From: Halanaeroarchaeum sulfurireducens
GTDB taxonomy: Archaea > Halobacteriota > Halobacteria > Halobacteriales > Halobacteriaceae
Length of the DNA stretch: 64,000 nt
NCBI RefSeq assembly: GCF_001011115.1
Contig: NZ_CP008874.1
Coordinates: 1,054,001-1,118,000, forward strand
Reading direction: 5' to 3'
Each line of letters opens with the position of its first letter. The first letter of the stretch is position 1. Below, in pieces: positions 8,539 to 17,296 of this stretch. The position numbers and the translations under genes are program-made. The notes beneath the pieces are model-generated. The model made no database searches. It saw only the letters and a program-made list of their open reading frames with translations, and was not told the origin of the DNA.

Positions 8539-10407
8539 ATGAGCGATTTCGACTACGAGGACCTGGGACTCGTCGCCGGCCTCGAGATCCACCAGCAACT
8601 CGACACGGCGACGAAGCTGTTCTGTTCCTGTCCGACGCGCCTGCGCGAACCCGAGAACGCCGAGCGCACGATCACCCGGTATCTCCACCCGACGGCCAGC
8701 GAACTGGGTGAGATCGACGAGGCGGCACTGGAAGAGAGCAAGGTCGATCGCGAGTTCACGTATCTGGCCTACGATACGACCTGTCTGGTCGAGGAGGACG
8801 ACGAGCCGCCCCATCGGCTGGACGAGGAGGCCCTCGAGACCGTCCTCGAGATCGCCCAGATGATGGACATGTCGCCGGTCGACGAGGCCCACGTCATGCG
8901 AAAGGTCGTCATCGACGGATCCAACACGACCGGATTCCAGCGGACGTCACTGGTCGCTCAGGACGGGCAGATCCAGACGAGTGAGGGGCCGGTCGGTATC
9001 GAGGATCTCATGCTCGAAGAGGAGAGCGCAAAGCGCCTCGAGGAGACGGACGCGGGAGTGACGTACGGACTCGATCGCCTGGGAATTCCGCTGGTCGAGA
9101 TCGGCACCGATCCCGACATCCGATCGCCGGAACAGGCCCGCGAGGCGGCTGAACGCATCGGCATGCTCCTTCGGTCCACGGGGAAAGTCAAACGCGGCCT
9201 CGGATCGATCAGACAGGACGTCAACGTCTCGATCGCCGAGGGTGCCCGCGTCGAGATGAAGGGCGTTCAGAGCCTGGACGACATCGACGACCTCGTTCGG
9301 AACGAGGTCGAACGACAGGTCAATCTGGTCGAAATCGCGACGGAACTCACGTCGCGGGACGCTCACGTCGGTCAGCCCGAATCAGTCACCGCCGTCTTCG
9401 AGGACACCGACAGCGGCGTCATCGCGGGTGCGCTCGACGCGACCGGTGACGTCTGGGCCGTCCCCCTGTTCGGCTTCGACGGCCTGGTCGGGCGGGAGAT
9501 CCAGCCGGATCGGCGTCTGGGGACGGAGTTCTCCGATCACGCGAAACGACACGGGGCGGGTGGCATCTTCCATACCGACGAGCTGCCCGCCTACGGCGTC
9601 ACCGACGAGGAGGTGGCCACCCTTCGCGAGCGGGTCGACGCCGGGCCGGACGACGCGGTCGCGATCGTCGCCGACGAGTCCGCTGTCGCGAAGCAGGCCA
9701 TCGAGGCGGTGGCAGACCGCGCGTCGGTGGCCCTCGACGGTGTCCCCGAGGAGACGAGGGGGGCCCACGACGATGCCACCTCGGAATATCTGCGTCCGCT
9801 CCCCGGGGCGGCACGAATGTACCCGGAAACGGACGTCCCCCCGGTTCGCCCCGATCCGACGGCGGTCGAAACGCCGGAGTTACTCACGGAGAAGGTCGAG
9901 CGCTATCGGGAGGAGTTCGATCTGGACGAGGGGCTTGCCGAGCAGGTCGCTTACGGCAGTCGGTGGGAGCTGTTCGAATCCGCCGTCGAGCGTGGCGTGG
10001 ACGCCACGCTCGCGGCTCAGACGGTCGAGTCGACCGTCACGGAACTTCGCCGGGATGGCGTTCCCGTCGACCGGCTTACCGTCGAGCACTTCGAGGGCGT
10101 CTTTACACTTCTGGCGGCGGACGAACTGGCCCAGGAGGGCGTTCCCGCGTTACTCGAAGCGCTGGCCAACGAACCGGATCGCACCGCGGCCGACGCCGCC
10201 GAGGCCGAGGGTCTTGGGAGTGCCGGTGCCGACGAAGTGCGGCAGGCGGTGCAGGCGGTCGTCGAGCGAAACGCAGAACAGGTCGCGGACGAAGGGATGG
10301 GCGCATTCTCCGCGCTCATGGGCGAATGTATGGGCGAACTCCGCGGGAAGGCCGACGGTGACCTCGTGAGCGAAATCCTCCGCGAGGAGATTCAAAAGCG
10401 GGTATGA
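8539..10407 (+). CDS. gatE: Glutamyl-tRNA(Gln) amidotransferase subunit E
   Basis: GatE is the tRNA-binding/kinase subunit of the archaeal GatDE enzyme, which converts Glu-tRNA(Gln) to Gln-tRNA(Gln). The 622-residue protein begins with the GatB/GatE hallmark GLVAGLEIHQQLDT, continues with FCSCPT and the PLVEIGTDPDIRSPEQARE core, and has the GAD-type insertion in the middle (GVIAGALDATGDVWAVPL). The C-terminus is a YqeY-like helical tail (GAFSALMGECMGELRG). GatD is not in the window. A T-rich stretch about 30 bases before the ATG may be its TATA box. Confidence 0.96.
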   Translation: MSDFDYEDLGLVAGLEIHQQLDTATKLFCSCPTRLREPENAERTITRYLHPTASELGEIDEAALEESKVDREFTYLAYDTTCLVEEDDEPPHRLDEEALETVLEIAQMMDMSPVDEAHVMRKVVIDGSNTTGFQRTSLVAQDGQIQTSEGPVGIEDLMLEEESAKRLEETDAGVTYGLDRLGIPLVEIGTDPDIRSPEQAREAAERIGMLLRSTGKVKRGLGSIRQDVNVSIAEGARVEMKGVQSLDDIDDLVRNEVERQVNLVEIATELTSRDAHVGQPESVTAVFEDTDSGVIAGALDATGDVWAVPLFGFDGLVGREIQPDRRLGTEFSDHAKRHGAGGIFHTDELPAYGVTDEEVATLRERVDAGPDDAVAIVADESAVAKQAIEAVADRASVALDGVPEETRGAHDDATSEYLRPLPGAARMYPETDVPPVRPDPTAVETPELLTEKVERYREEFDLDEGLAEQVAYGSRWELFESAVERGVDATLAAQTVESTVTELRRDGVPVDRLTVEHFEGVFTLLAADELAQEGVPALLEALANEPDRTAADAAEAEGLGSAGADEVRQAVQAVVERNAEQVADEGMGAFSALMGECMGELRGKADGDLVSEILREEIQKRV

Positions 10408-10853
10408 CGACATATTTCGAGGATCGCTCCGAGGGCGACACGGACCGCTTCGGCAGCTACCACGTCACCGAAGCCGAAATCGTCGAGTTCGCCACCACGT
10501 ACGACCCGCAGTGGTTTCATACGGACCCCGTGCGGGCCGAATCGGCGTCGATCTACGGACGCCTCATCGCCAGCGGGTGGCACACGGCTGCGATGACCAT
10601 GCGGATGCTCGTCGACCACCGACTCAGGGACGCGAAGGCCCTCGGTGCACTCGGTGTCGACGACCTCCGATGGCCGAATCCAGTGTTCCCTGGCGAGACG
10701 CTCTCGGTCGAGACCGAGGTCGTCGAGACGCGCCGGTCCGAGGGTGCCCCGGAACGGGGGATCGTAAGGACGGACGTCAGAACGGTCGATGATACGGACG
10801 AAACGAAACTGGAGATGACGCCGATCGTCCTGTACGCCAGCCGCGAGGCCTGA
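10404..10853 (+). CDS. MaoC-like hot-dog hydratase
   Basis: The 149-residue protein has the single hot-dog fold of MaoC/enoyl-CoA hydratase 2 proteins. It carries the pattern FATTYDPQWFHTDP followed by YGRLIASGWHTAAMTMRM; the D-x(4)-H pair is the family's catalytic dyad. Its ATG overlaps the gatE stop (ATGA), suggesting co-transcription, though no functional link to GatE is obvious. The natural acyl-CoA substrate is unknown. Confidence 0.82.
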   Translation: MTTYFEDRSEGDTDRFGSYHVTEAEIVEFATTYDPQWFHTDPVRAESASIYGRLIASGWHTAAMTMRMLVDHRLRDAKALGALGVDDLRWPNPVFPGETLSVETEVVETRRSEGAPERGIVRTDVRTVDDTDETKLEMTPIVLYASREA

Positions 10854-10873
10854 TCGCACCCCGGGGGCGTGTC

Positions 10874-11587
10874 TCAGTCGTCTCGCCGGTCGATCGCCCG
10901 CCGTATCACGCCACGAAGCGTCGTGATCTCACGGCCAGTGGGATGAGCTCGACCGATGAGGCGGCGGATCAGTCGCATCGTCTTCTGGCGTTTTTCCGGT
11001 GGATGGTCGACTGCTTCGAGCAGCTGTTCGAAGTGATCGTAGAACCCCTCGATTTCGCGCTGTTCTGCCCTGGGTCGCTCCGGGAGCTGTGTGTCCTCGA
11101 TAGCGAGGTCGCGGAGTTCGTAGAGTGCCACCGTCGCCGCCTGGCCGAGGTTGAGGGATGGGTACGACGCACTCGCCGGGATCGCACAGATCTGATCCAT
11201 GCGGGCGAGTTCGTCGTTCGTTAGCCCAACGCGCTCGCGCCCGAAGACCAGTGCCGTCCGCGATTCGATCGGCGCCAGTTCGTCGGCTAACTCCGCGGGC
11301 GTCACGTACGGGAAGCGGACGTGCTTCGATTCGTCTTCGTTGGTGACACTGGTGAACGCTACCGTGTGGAACTCGGAGACGAGTTCCCCAAGAGTGATCT
11401 CCCGCGCGCGAGGCAGCACGTCCTCCCGGGCCTGGCCGGCATATCCGTAGGCTTCCCCGTCCCGGTCCAGTTCCGGCGGATCGATCAGGAGGAGTTCCTC
11501 GAACCCGAAGTTCTTCATCGCTCTCGCGATCGTCCCCACGTTGCCGGGTGTCTGCGCGTCGACGACAGCGACGGCCGGCGATGACAT
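10874..11587 (-). CDS. SPOUT RNA 2'-O-methyltransferase (TrmJ/SpoU family)
   Basis: The 237-residue protein has the three trefoil-knot motifs of the SpoU/TrmH superfamily: NVGTIARAMKNFGF, LVFGRERVGLTNDEL and YPSLNLGQAATVALYEL. A helical C-terminal extension of about 70 residues is typical of TrmJ, which methylates the ribose of tRNA position 32. That assignment is the best fit from family layout; another tRNA or rRNA site is possible. It is convergent with the MaoC gene. Confidence 0.85.
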   Translation of the reverse strand: MSSPAVAVVDAQTPGNVGTIARAMKNFGFEELLLIDPPELDRDGEAYGYAGQAREDVLPRAREITLGELVSEFHTVAFTSVTNEDESKHVRFPYVTPAELADELAPIESRTALVFGRERVGLTNDELARMDQICAIPASASYPSLNLGQAATVALYELRDLAIEDTQLPERPRAEQREIEGFYDHFEQLLEAVDHPPEKRQKTMRLIRRLIGRAHPTGREITTLRGVIRRAIDRRDD

Positions 11588-11633
11588 CGATCGATCCTAC
11601 GTGGCGTCCGATTAAAAGGGGACTGACCGCTCC

Positions 11634-12638
11634 TCAGAAGAACGCCGCGACAGACGACGCGTACTCCTCGGGAGCCACGTCGACGACGCTCTCCCCGTGT
11701 ACGGTCTCGAAGAAGGTCGCGTCACTCCAATAGTACTGATCGAAGACCGATCGCGCCACGACGTCGATCACGGGTCTGGTCGCCGGCTCGTCCCTGGCGA
11801 CCTGAAACCCGAAGTTAAAGCTGTTGAGCCCGAGATCCGCGTAGTATTCGAGGACGCCCGTTAGACCCGTCGCGAGGTCATGGAGGGCGTCGCTGTCTGA
11901 GGCTGGCACGCCCTCCGTATCGACGACGCCTCGAACGTGGTACTGGTGACGCGGCGCGAAGGGTGCATACCACGTGACGTCCCCGGTTCGACCCACGTAC
12001 CGTTCGTCGTCACGTTCCGCGTCGAGCAGGTCCGTGAAAAACTGCCGACCGGTACGGTCGTAGTAATTCCGGTGGGCGTCGAGACGGCGGCGCTGGTTGT
12101 TCGTGCCACGGTCGTCGACCAGCGTCTGGACGTGTGGGTGAATGATGCTGCTGCCGGCCGACCGGAGGTAGTTCATGTTCGCCGAGGCGACGGTTGCCTC
12201 CTCCTCCTCCGCAAATACGGCCGTGACGTACTCCATTACGGCCTCGAACCCGTCCGCGAATGTCGAGACGTCGAAGTCCGCGAGGGGAACGTAGTGGTCC
12301 TCGGTCAGGACGACGACGTTCGAGTGTGCCCCATACGGGTTCAGATTGGGAAACGACGTCGCCTCGCCGACGGAACCGCGGTCCATCCCGACGAAGTCGG
12401 GATACTTCGGCGTGGCCTCCTCAACTGTGTCTGGGCAGAAAAAACATCCCTCCGCATCGGCGACCACGGACTCGATGTCGGGGTCGTCCGCGAGCTGGAA
12501 GCTCTCCGGAACGATGCGTGTCTGTCGACCCGTCAAGGGGTCCTCCCTCACGTCGACGGCGATGGTGGTTTCCTCGAAGTCCTCGAGCGGGCTGTAAAAC
12601 GACGTCTCCTGTCGTGTGTGGACGTAGTCGATACCCAT
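11634..12638 (-). CDS. Galactose-1-phosphate uridylyltransferase-like (HIT superfamily)
   Basis: The 334-residue protein resembles GalT: a zinc-type CxxC in GCFFCPD, the PNLNPYGAHSNVVVL strand, and IIHPHVQTLVDD, which matches the catalytic HPHxQ motif of the HIT/GalT fold. It could transfer a nucleotide between a sugar phosphate and a nucleotide sugar. Sugar specificity cannot be read, and no other galactose genes are nearby. It precedes the SPOUT gene on the same strand with 46 bases between them. Confidence 0.72.
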   Translation of the reverse strand: MGIDYVHTRQETSFYSPLEDFEETTIAVDVREDPLTGRQTRIVPESFQLADDPDIESVVADAEGCFFCPDTVEEATPKYPDFVGMDRGSVGEATSFPNLNPYGAHSNVVVLTEDHYVPLADFDVSTFADGFEAVMEYVTAVFAEEEEATVASANMNYLRSAGSSIIHPHVQTLVDDRGTNNQRRRLDAHRNYYDRTGRQFFTDLLDAERDDERYVGRTGDVTWYAPFAPRHQYHVRGVVDTEGVPASDSDALHDLATGLTGVLEYYADLGLNSFNFGFQVARDEPATRPVIDVVARSVFDQYYWSDATFFETVHGESVVDVAPEEYASSVAAFF

Positions 12639-12733
12639 ACCATTCGTGTCGGGCGAGACACCAAAAATTCTCCCGTGGATACTGCCACGACCGCACCGTG
12701 GCTACTATGTGGCGGCGCCTCCCGAGGCGGTAC

Positions 12734-13939
12734 ATGGACACGGTCGCAGTCGGCGACCTCCAGATCGGGGACGATCACCCGCCGCGCATCATGGGCGTAC
12801 TCAACGTGAGTCCGGAATCGCCCTACGATCCGAGCGTCTACCACGATGCCGCCGAGGCCGCCAGCTACGTCGAGGAGTCGCTCGTCGCCGAGGGGGCCGA
12901 CATCGTCGACGTCGGCCTGGAGTCCGCCAACAAACGTTCCCAGACGCTTTCAGCCGACGAGGAACTCGACCGACTCGACCTCGCCGTCCGAACGATCGAA
13001 CGGGTGGACGGCGACGTGGTCTTCTCCATCGAAACCCGCTACGCCGACGTCGCTGACGAGGCGCTATCCCGGGGATTCGACATGGTGAACGACGTCTGTG
13101 GGTTCGCTGACCCGGACATGGCAGACGTGACGAGCGCCCACGACGCCGCCGTCGTCGCGATGGCGAGTCCGCCGGATCTGGATCGCCCCGGGGCCGTCGA
13201 TGACGTGGATTGGGCAACCGAGCGATCGGCCGCGTGGGCGGAGGACGCGAGTTACGTCGACAGACTGTACGCGTCCCTCGAACGCGACGGATTCACGGAG
13301 AAGACGATCGTCGATCCGGCGTTCGGCGGGTGGTCCCAGGACAAGACGCTCGAGGACGACCGTGAGACACTGCGGCGCCTCCGCGAGTTCCGTGCCCTCG
13401 ATCGGCCGATGCTCGTCTCCATCAACCGGAAGAACTTCCTCAAATCGATCGTCGATCGGGACACGGCGGGGGCGCTCCCCGCGAGTCTCGCGGCGACGTC
13501 GATGGCGGTCGAACGGGGTGCACACGTCATCAGAACCCACGACGTGGCGGAGACCCGAGACGCGGCGCTCGTTGGCCGCGAGTTCGCTCGCAACCGCGTC
13601 CGCACGGAGTTCGTCGAAGAGCGGGACGTGACGAACGACCGCGAGCTGCGTCGACACGTCCGCCGCGTCGGCGGATCGAGCGCGGACATCGCCACGTCCA
13701 AACGACGAGCAGTCACCGTGTATGGTCTCGACCCGTCGGATCGACGGCACGTGGTGGATACTGTCGCAAAGACCAGTTTGACTGCCTTCGGAACGGGGCC
13801 GTTACTTCTCGTCGGTCCCGGACCAGCGTTCGACCGGCTGGCAACCACGCTCGAATCCATCGACGGCACCGTGTCACGGATCGCAGCTGACCTGCATCGG
13901 GTGGGGTCCAACGAGAAAGCTTATACCAGATGGGACTAA
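12734..13939 (+). CDS. Dihydropteroate synthase-like protein with C-terminal extension
   Basis: DHPS joins a dihydropterin diphosphate to p-aminobenzoate in folate synthesis. The 401-residue protein starts with the DHPS signature region IMGVLNVSPESPYDP, followed by EGADIVDVGLESANKRSQ (in place of the usual DIGGEST). It also has INRKNFLKSIVDRD (like the SRK loop) and HVIRTHDVAETRDA (like the RVHDV loop). The last 110 residues or so go beyond a normal 280-residue DHPS and include a second strand-helix region (GPLLLVGPGPAFDRL). The start at 12734 is chosen because the DHPS fold begins there; the frame is open further upstream. mptE follows, so the two probably serve one pterin pathway. Confidence 0.75.
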   Translation: MDTVAVGDLQIGDDHPPRIMGVLNVSPESPYDPSVYHDAAEAASYVEESLVAEGADIVDVGLESANKRSQTLSADEELDRLDLAVRTIERVDGDVVFSIETRYADVADEALSRGFDMVNDVCGFADPDMADVTSAHDAAVVAMASPPDLDRPGAVDDVDWATERSAAWAEDASYVDRLYASLERDGFTEKTIVDPAFGGWSQDKTLEDDRETLRRLREFRALDRPMLVSINRKNFLKSIVDRDTAGALPASLAATSMAVERGAHVIRTHDVAETRDAALVGREFARNRVRTEFVEERDVTNDRELRRHVRRVGGSSADIATSKRRAVTVYGLDPSDRRHVVDTVAKTSLTAFGTGPLLLVGPGPAFDRLATTLESIDGTVSRIAADLHRVGSNEKAYTRWD

Positions 13940-14039
13940 AACGGCAATTCGAAGTCGGCCCCCATTGGGTAGGGGTACGCAATCGTGGGGCCGGCCCACA
14001 CAGGATTCCTCAATTCTTTCACGTCTCGTAGCCACAGCC

Positions 14040-14714
14040 ATGGATGACGCGAACTGGATGCCACTGTACGAACGAATACGAAGCGACTTCGGCTACGACC
14101 GGCGTGCCGACGAGCACGCCCGCGACGTCCTCGCCGACTACGCGACGCCCTTCGATTTCGACCGCCTCGACGTCGCGGGGTGTAGCGTTGCCATTGCGGG
14201 TGGCGCGCCCTCACTGGTAGACGAGACGGGACTGGCAGCCGATGCGGACCGGGTGTTCGCCGCGTCGACGGCCGCCGACGTGCTCAAGGCCGCCGAGGTG
14301 CCCGTCGACCTCATGGTGACGGATCTCGACAAAAACGCCGAAACTGCGGTCGCGATGACGAACGCCGGACGACCCGTCGCAGTTCACGCTCACGGGGACA
14401 ACGTCCCTCTCGTTCGGGAGGTGGTCCCGCGGATGGACGCCGAGCACGTCCTCGCGACCACGCAAGTGCGCCCAGTCGATTCCGTCTACAACGTCGGCGG
14501 TTTCACCGACGGAGACCGGGCAGCGTTCCTGGCTGACCACCTCGGCGCCGACCGCCTGGTCTTTCCCGGCTGGGAGTTCGACGACCGCACCGTGGACCGG
14601 GTCAAACGGAAGAAACTCGAGTGGGCAAAGCGTCTGCTCGCGTTTCTGGAAACGCGTCGCAACGAGCAATTCGACGTCCTGGACGGCCACCGATCATCGA
14701 TCGAGCCGCTGTAG
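14040..14714 (+). CDS. mptE: 6-hydroxymethyl-7,8-dihydropterin diphosphokinase, MptE type
   Basis: MptE is the archaeal enzyme that activates 6-hydroxymethyldihydropterin with ATP for pterin cofactor synthesis. The 224-residue protein shows the DUF115/MptE pattern: SVAIAGGAPSL, then ADRVFAASTAADVLKAAEV, the core PVDLMVTDLDKNAETA, and GGFTDGDRAAFLADHLGA. The ATG at 14040 is preceded by the end of the DHPS-like gene 100 bases earlier on the same strand. That pairing supports a shared role in folate-type pterin synthesis. Confidence 0.85.
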   Translation: MDDANWMPLYERIRSDFGYDRRADEHARDVLADYATPFDFDRLDVAGCSVAIAGGAPSLVDETGLAADADRVFAASTAADVLKAAEVPVDLMVTDLDKNAETAVAMTNAGRPVAVHAHGDNVPLVREVVPRMDAEHVLATTQVRPVDSVYNVGGFTDGDRAAFLADHLGADRLVFPGWEFDDRTVDRVKRKKLEWAKRLLAFLETRRNEQFDVLDGHRSSIEPL

Positions 14715-14757
14715 GGCTGGGAGGACGACGATCACGCGGACGTCGTTCGCGCCCTGT

Positions 14758-16113
14758 TTACACGATCGGCAATAGCTCAGAGACGTCGTCCATCTCGTCG
14801 ACCGACAGCAAGGCGTCGAGGGCCGCGTCCCGCTCGGCCTCCGAGAGGTGTTCGCGCGTCCCATCCGCGAACTTGCCGGCGAGTTGCTCCTCGGTGAGCG
14901 GGTTGTCCGGGTGGCCCCGTGGATACGTCATCTCGCACTCGTAGGCCTTCTCGGTCGTGTGGACCACCATCCGATGCGGGAAGCTCTCGCCGTACGCCTC
15001 GGTGTATTCGTCCCGCTCGACGACCTCCATGACATCCATCAACTCGCGAACGTCGTCGGCTTTGACCTTCTCGAGGTCGAACTGCTCGATCGTCATCTCG
15101 CCGTCGATGAACGCGCGCGCGATGCAGTACGGCATCGAGTGGTCGGCCGTCTCGCGGGTCTGTGGATCCCACTTCTCCTCGTCCGCGATGATGCTCACCG
15201 CGGCTTCGTAGGTCTCGTTTTCGATCTTCTCGATATCGGTCCACTCGAGATCTTGCTCCTCGAGCATGTCGAGCGCACAGTTGACCGCGGCCTGGGCGTG
15301 GTACTCGACCGGGTACCGCTTGATGTACGTGCGCGGGAGCTTGAAGTCGCCGCCGCGACCGCCGAACTCCTCGACATCGAGTTCGAACTCGCCCGTGAGC
15401 TGATTGAAGACGCCGAACTCGCCCTCGAAAATCGGTTTCGGGCCGTTGATCCCGGCTTTGGCGAGTTCCGCCGCGACCACCGCGTTTCTGTCGGCGTTGC
15501 CGAAGGCCATCCCCTTCCACTCGGTGAGTTCGCCGGTCCGGGCCTGCCGCATCGCTGCGTGCCCGTTGATCGCGAGACGAACCGCGTCGGCCAGCTCATC
15601 CGTCGAGAGCCCCATGAGTTTGCCGGCCCCGAGCGATGCGGAGGCCAGGCCGTAGTTGACGTGGTCCCAGCCGTTCTTTCGGAGGGAGGCCGCGTCGCAC
15701 AGCCGAGTCTGTACCTCGTAGGCGAGAGCGGTCGCCGTCAAGAGCTCTTCGCCCGAGGACTCGTAGGCATCCGCGACGGTCAGGAGCGCGCCAAAGTTAT
15801 CCGAGGGGTGACCGGGTTCCAGCGAGAGATAGGTGTCGTTCCAGTCGAGGTACCGAATCGCGCTCCCGTTGGCGAGTGTTGCCCGTTCGAGGCTTCCCTC
15901 GCCCCCGCCAATGACCGTGGCGGTACGCTCGGCGCTGGAGCGCTGGGCGTACTCTCGTACCGCCTGTACTGGTTGTTCGTCGAGACCGGCGTAGGCCGTC
16001 GCGATCGAGTCGACGAGCCGATCTTTTGCGTCCTCGATGGTTCGCTCGTCGAGGTCGTCGTACGAGAGTTCCGCTGCGTAATCTGCGAGGTTTTCGGCAA
16101 TTGTTGCAGGCAT
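14758..16113 (-). CDS. prpD: MmgE/PrpD family 2-methylcitrate dehydratase
   Basis: PrpD dehydrates 2-methylcitrate to 2-methyl-cis-aconitate in propionate breakdown. The 451-residue protein is full length for the MmgE/PrpD family and shows YLDWNDTYLSLEPGHPSDN, GWDHVNYGLASASLGAGKLM, and KRYPVEYHAQAAVNCALD, the conserved segments around the active site. It forms a block with prpB on the same strand and the divergent citrate synthase-type gene, which together make the methylcitrate cycle. A strong TATA box 30 bases upstream suggests a leaderless mRNA of its own. Confidence 0.9.
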   Translation of the reverse strand: MPATIAENLADYAAELSYDDLDERTIEDAKDRLVDSIATAYAGLDEQPVQAVREYAQRSSAERTATVIGGGEGSLERATLANGSAIRYLDWNDTYLSLEPGHPSDNFGALLTVADAYESSGEELLTATALAYEVQTRLCDAASLRKNGWDHVNYGLASASLGAGKLMGLSTDELADAVRLAINGHAAMRQARTGELTEWKGMAFGNADRNAVVAAELAKAGINGPKPIFEGEFGVFNQLTGEFELDVEEFGGRGGDFKLPRTYIKRYPVEYHAQAAVNCALDMLEEQDLEWTDIEKIENETYEAAVSIIADEEKWDPQTRETADHSMPYCIARAFIDGEMTIEQFDLEKVKADDVRELMDVMEVVERDEYTEAYGESFPHRMVVHTTEKAYECEMTYPRGHPDNPLTEEQLAGKFADGTREHLSEAERDAALDALLSVDEMDDVSELLPIV

Positions 16114-16136
16114 GCGTGCGGGGTGTAAACGTTTTA

Positions 16137-16150
16137 CATATATATAAAAA
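16137..16150 (-). promoter_or_regulatory. TATA box of prpD
   Basis: The minus strand reads TTTTTATATATATGT here, centred about 30 bases before the prpD ATG at 16113. This is a textbook archaeal TATA box and implies a leaderless transcript. Confidence 0.65.
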
Positions 16151-16238
16151 TCGGGGTTTCAGATCGTCGACTCGGGGAGCGATCGCAACCCGGGACGGGC
16201 CCACGTGGCGCCACAGCCACTCGGTGGCACCGTGCCCC

Positions 16239-17117
16239 CTACTTCTCGGATACCGCGTAGCGTTCCTCGAGTTCCTGAACGAACTCGAAGTCAGTGAGTT
16301 CGTTGCGTAACTCGAAACTGGCGATGTCGTCGACGATATCGGCCGTCCCGCCGGTTTCGTGAATGTGTTCGGCAGTATCCAACATTGCGACCATCGCGGC
16401 CCGGAGCAACGAGTTGGGGAAGATGACCAGATCGTACCCGATCTCGTCGAGCTCCTCGGCGGAGAGCAGCGGCGTCTTGCCGTACTCGACCATATTGGCC
16501 ATGATCGGCGCGTCGATTTCTGCTGCGTATCGACGCATTTCGTCCTCGTCGAGGGGGGCTTCGGGGAAAATCATGTCCGCTCCCGCGTCGGCGAATCGGT
16601 TCGATCGCTCGATCGCGGCGTCGATTCCGAGTCCCTCCCTGGCGTCCGTTCGCGCGACGATCGTGAAATTGGGGTCCTCGCGTGCGTCGACGGCCGCCTC
16701 GATCTTTTGTTCCATCGTCTCCGGATCGACGACGGACTTGTCGTCGAAGTGCCCACACTGCTTTGGGAAGTCCTGATCCTCGATATGGAGCGCCGCGGCA
16801 CCGGCTTGCTCGTAGAGTTGTACCGTCCGTCGAACGTGGATTGGATTGCCATAGCCCGTGTCGGCGTCGGACATGATCGGGATGTCGACGGCCTCCGCGA
16901 CGTATTCGATCTGGTCGCGAAGCTCGGTCTGCGTCGCCAATCCCACGTCGGCGATGCCGAGTTTGGCATTCGAGACGCCGGCCCCGGAGAGGTAGACGGC
17001 GTCGAACCCCACTTTCTCGACGATCTTGGCGCTCAACGCGTTGAAGCTCCCGGGAAGAACGGCAATTTCGTCCCTTTCGATGAGTTCGCGAAAGGTTTCG
17101 CGCGCGTCTGCTGACAT
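16239..17117 (-). CDS. prpB: 2-methylisocitrate lyase (ICL/PEP mutase family)
   Basis: PrpB cleaves 2-methylisocitrate to pyruvate and succinate. The 292-residue length matches PrpB rather than the longer isocitrate lyase. Key segments are LSGAGVSNAKLG, MSDADTGYGNP (Mg-binding aspartates), the catalytic loop IEDQDFPKQCGHF (the KKCGH-type motif), and IVARTDAREGLG. It lies 125 bases upstream of prpD on the same strand, so it belongs to the same pathway block. Carboxyphosphonoenolpyruvate mutase relatives exist, but the neighbours favour PrpB. Confidence 0.9.
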   Translation of the reverse strand: MSADARETFRELIERDEIAVLPGSFNALSAKIVEKVGFDAVYLSGAGVSNAKLGIADVGLATQTELRDQIEYVAEAVDIPIMSDADTGYGNPIHVRRTVQLYEQAGAAALHIEDQDFPKQCGHFDDKSVVDPETMEQKIEAAVDAREDPNFTIVARTDAREGLGIDAAIERSNRFADAGADMIFPEAPLDEDEMRRYAAEIDAPIMANMVEYGKTPLLSAEELDEIGYDLVIFPNSLLRAAMVAMLDTAEHIHETGGTADIVDDIASFELRNELTDFEFVQELEERYAVSEK

Positions 17118-17261
17118 ACAGGGAGTATTAATTCCTAATCCATAATGATATCATGGGTTCGTTAGCTGGTGCCGGGCGGCCATATCGACCAATTTCGTGC
17201 GTAACCGATCCGTCACCGATTGTCCGTACCCTTCAGCGATTTGATAATGGGCTGCCACAAA

Positions 17262-17272
17262 CATTATATTGA
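17262..17272 (+). promoter_or_regulatory. TATA box of prpC
   Basis: CATTATATTGA lies about 25-35 bases before the ATG at 17297, consistent with a leaderless haloarchaeal transcript. Confidence 0.5.
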
Positions 17273-17296
17273 ATAAGGGACATTCTTTGTGTCGTT

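Noticed and set aside
6910-8892. 660-codon open frame opposite the PH-domain gene and gatE
   Set aside because: It runs across two well-supported genes and its translation has no recognisable domain.
14848-16128. 426-codon open frame opposite prpD
   Set aside because: It mirrors the prpD gene, which has strong motifs and its own TATA box.
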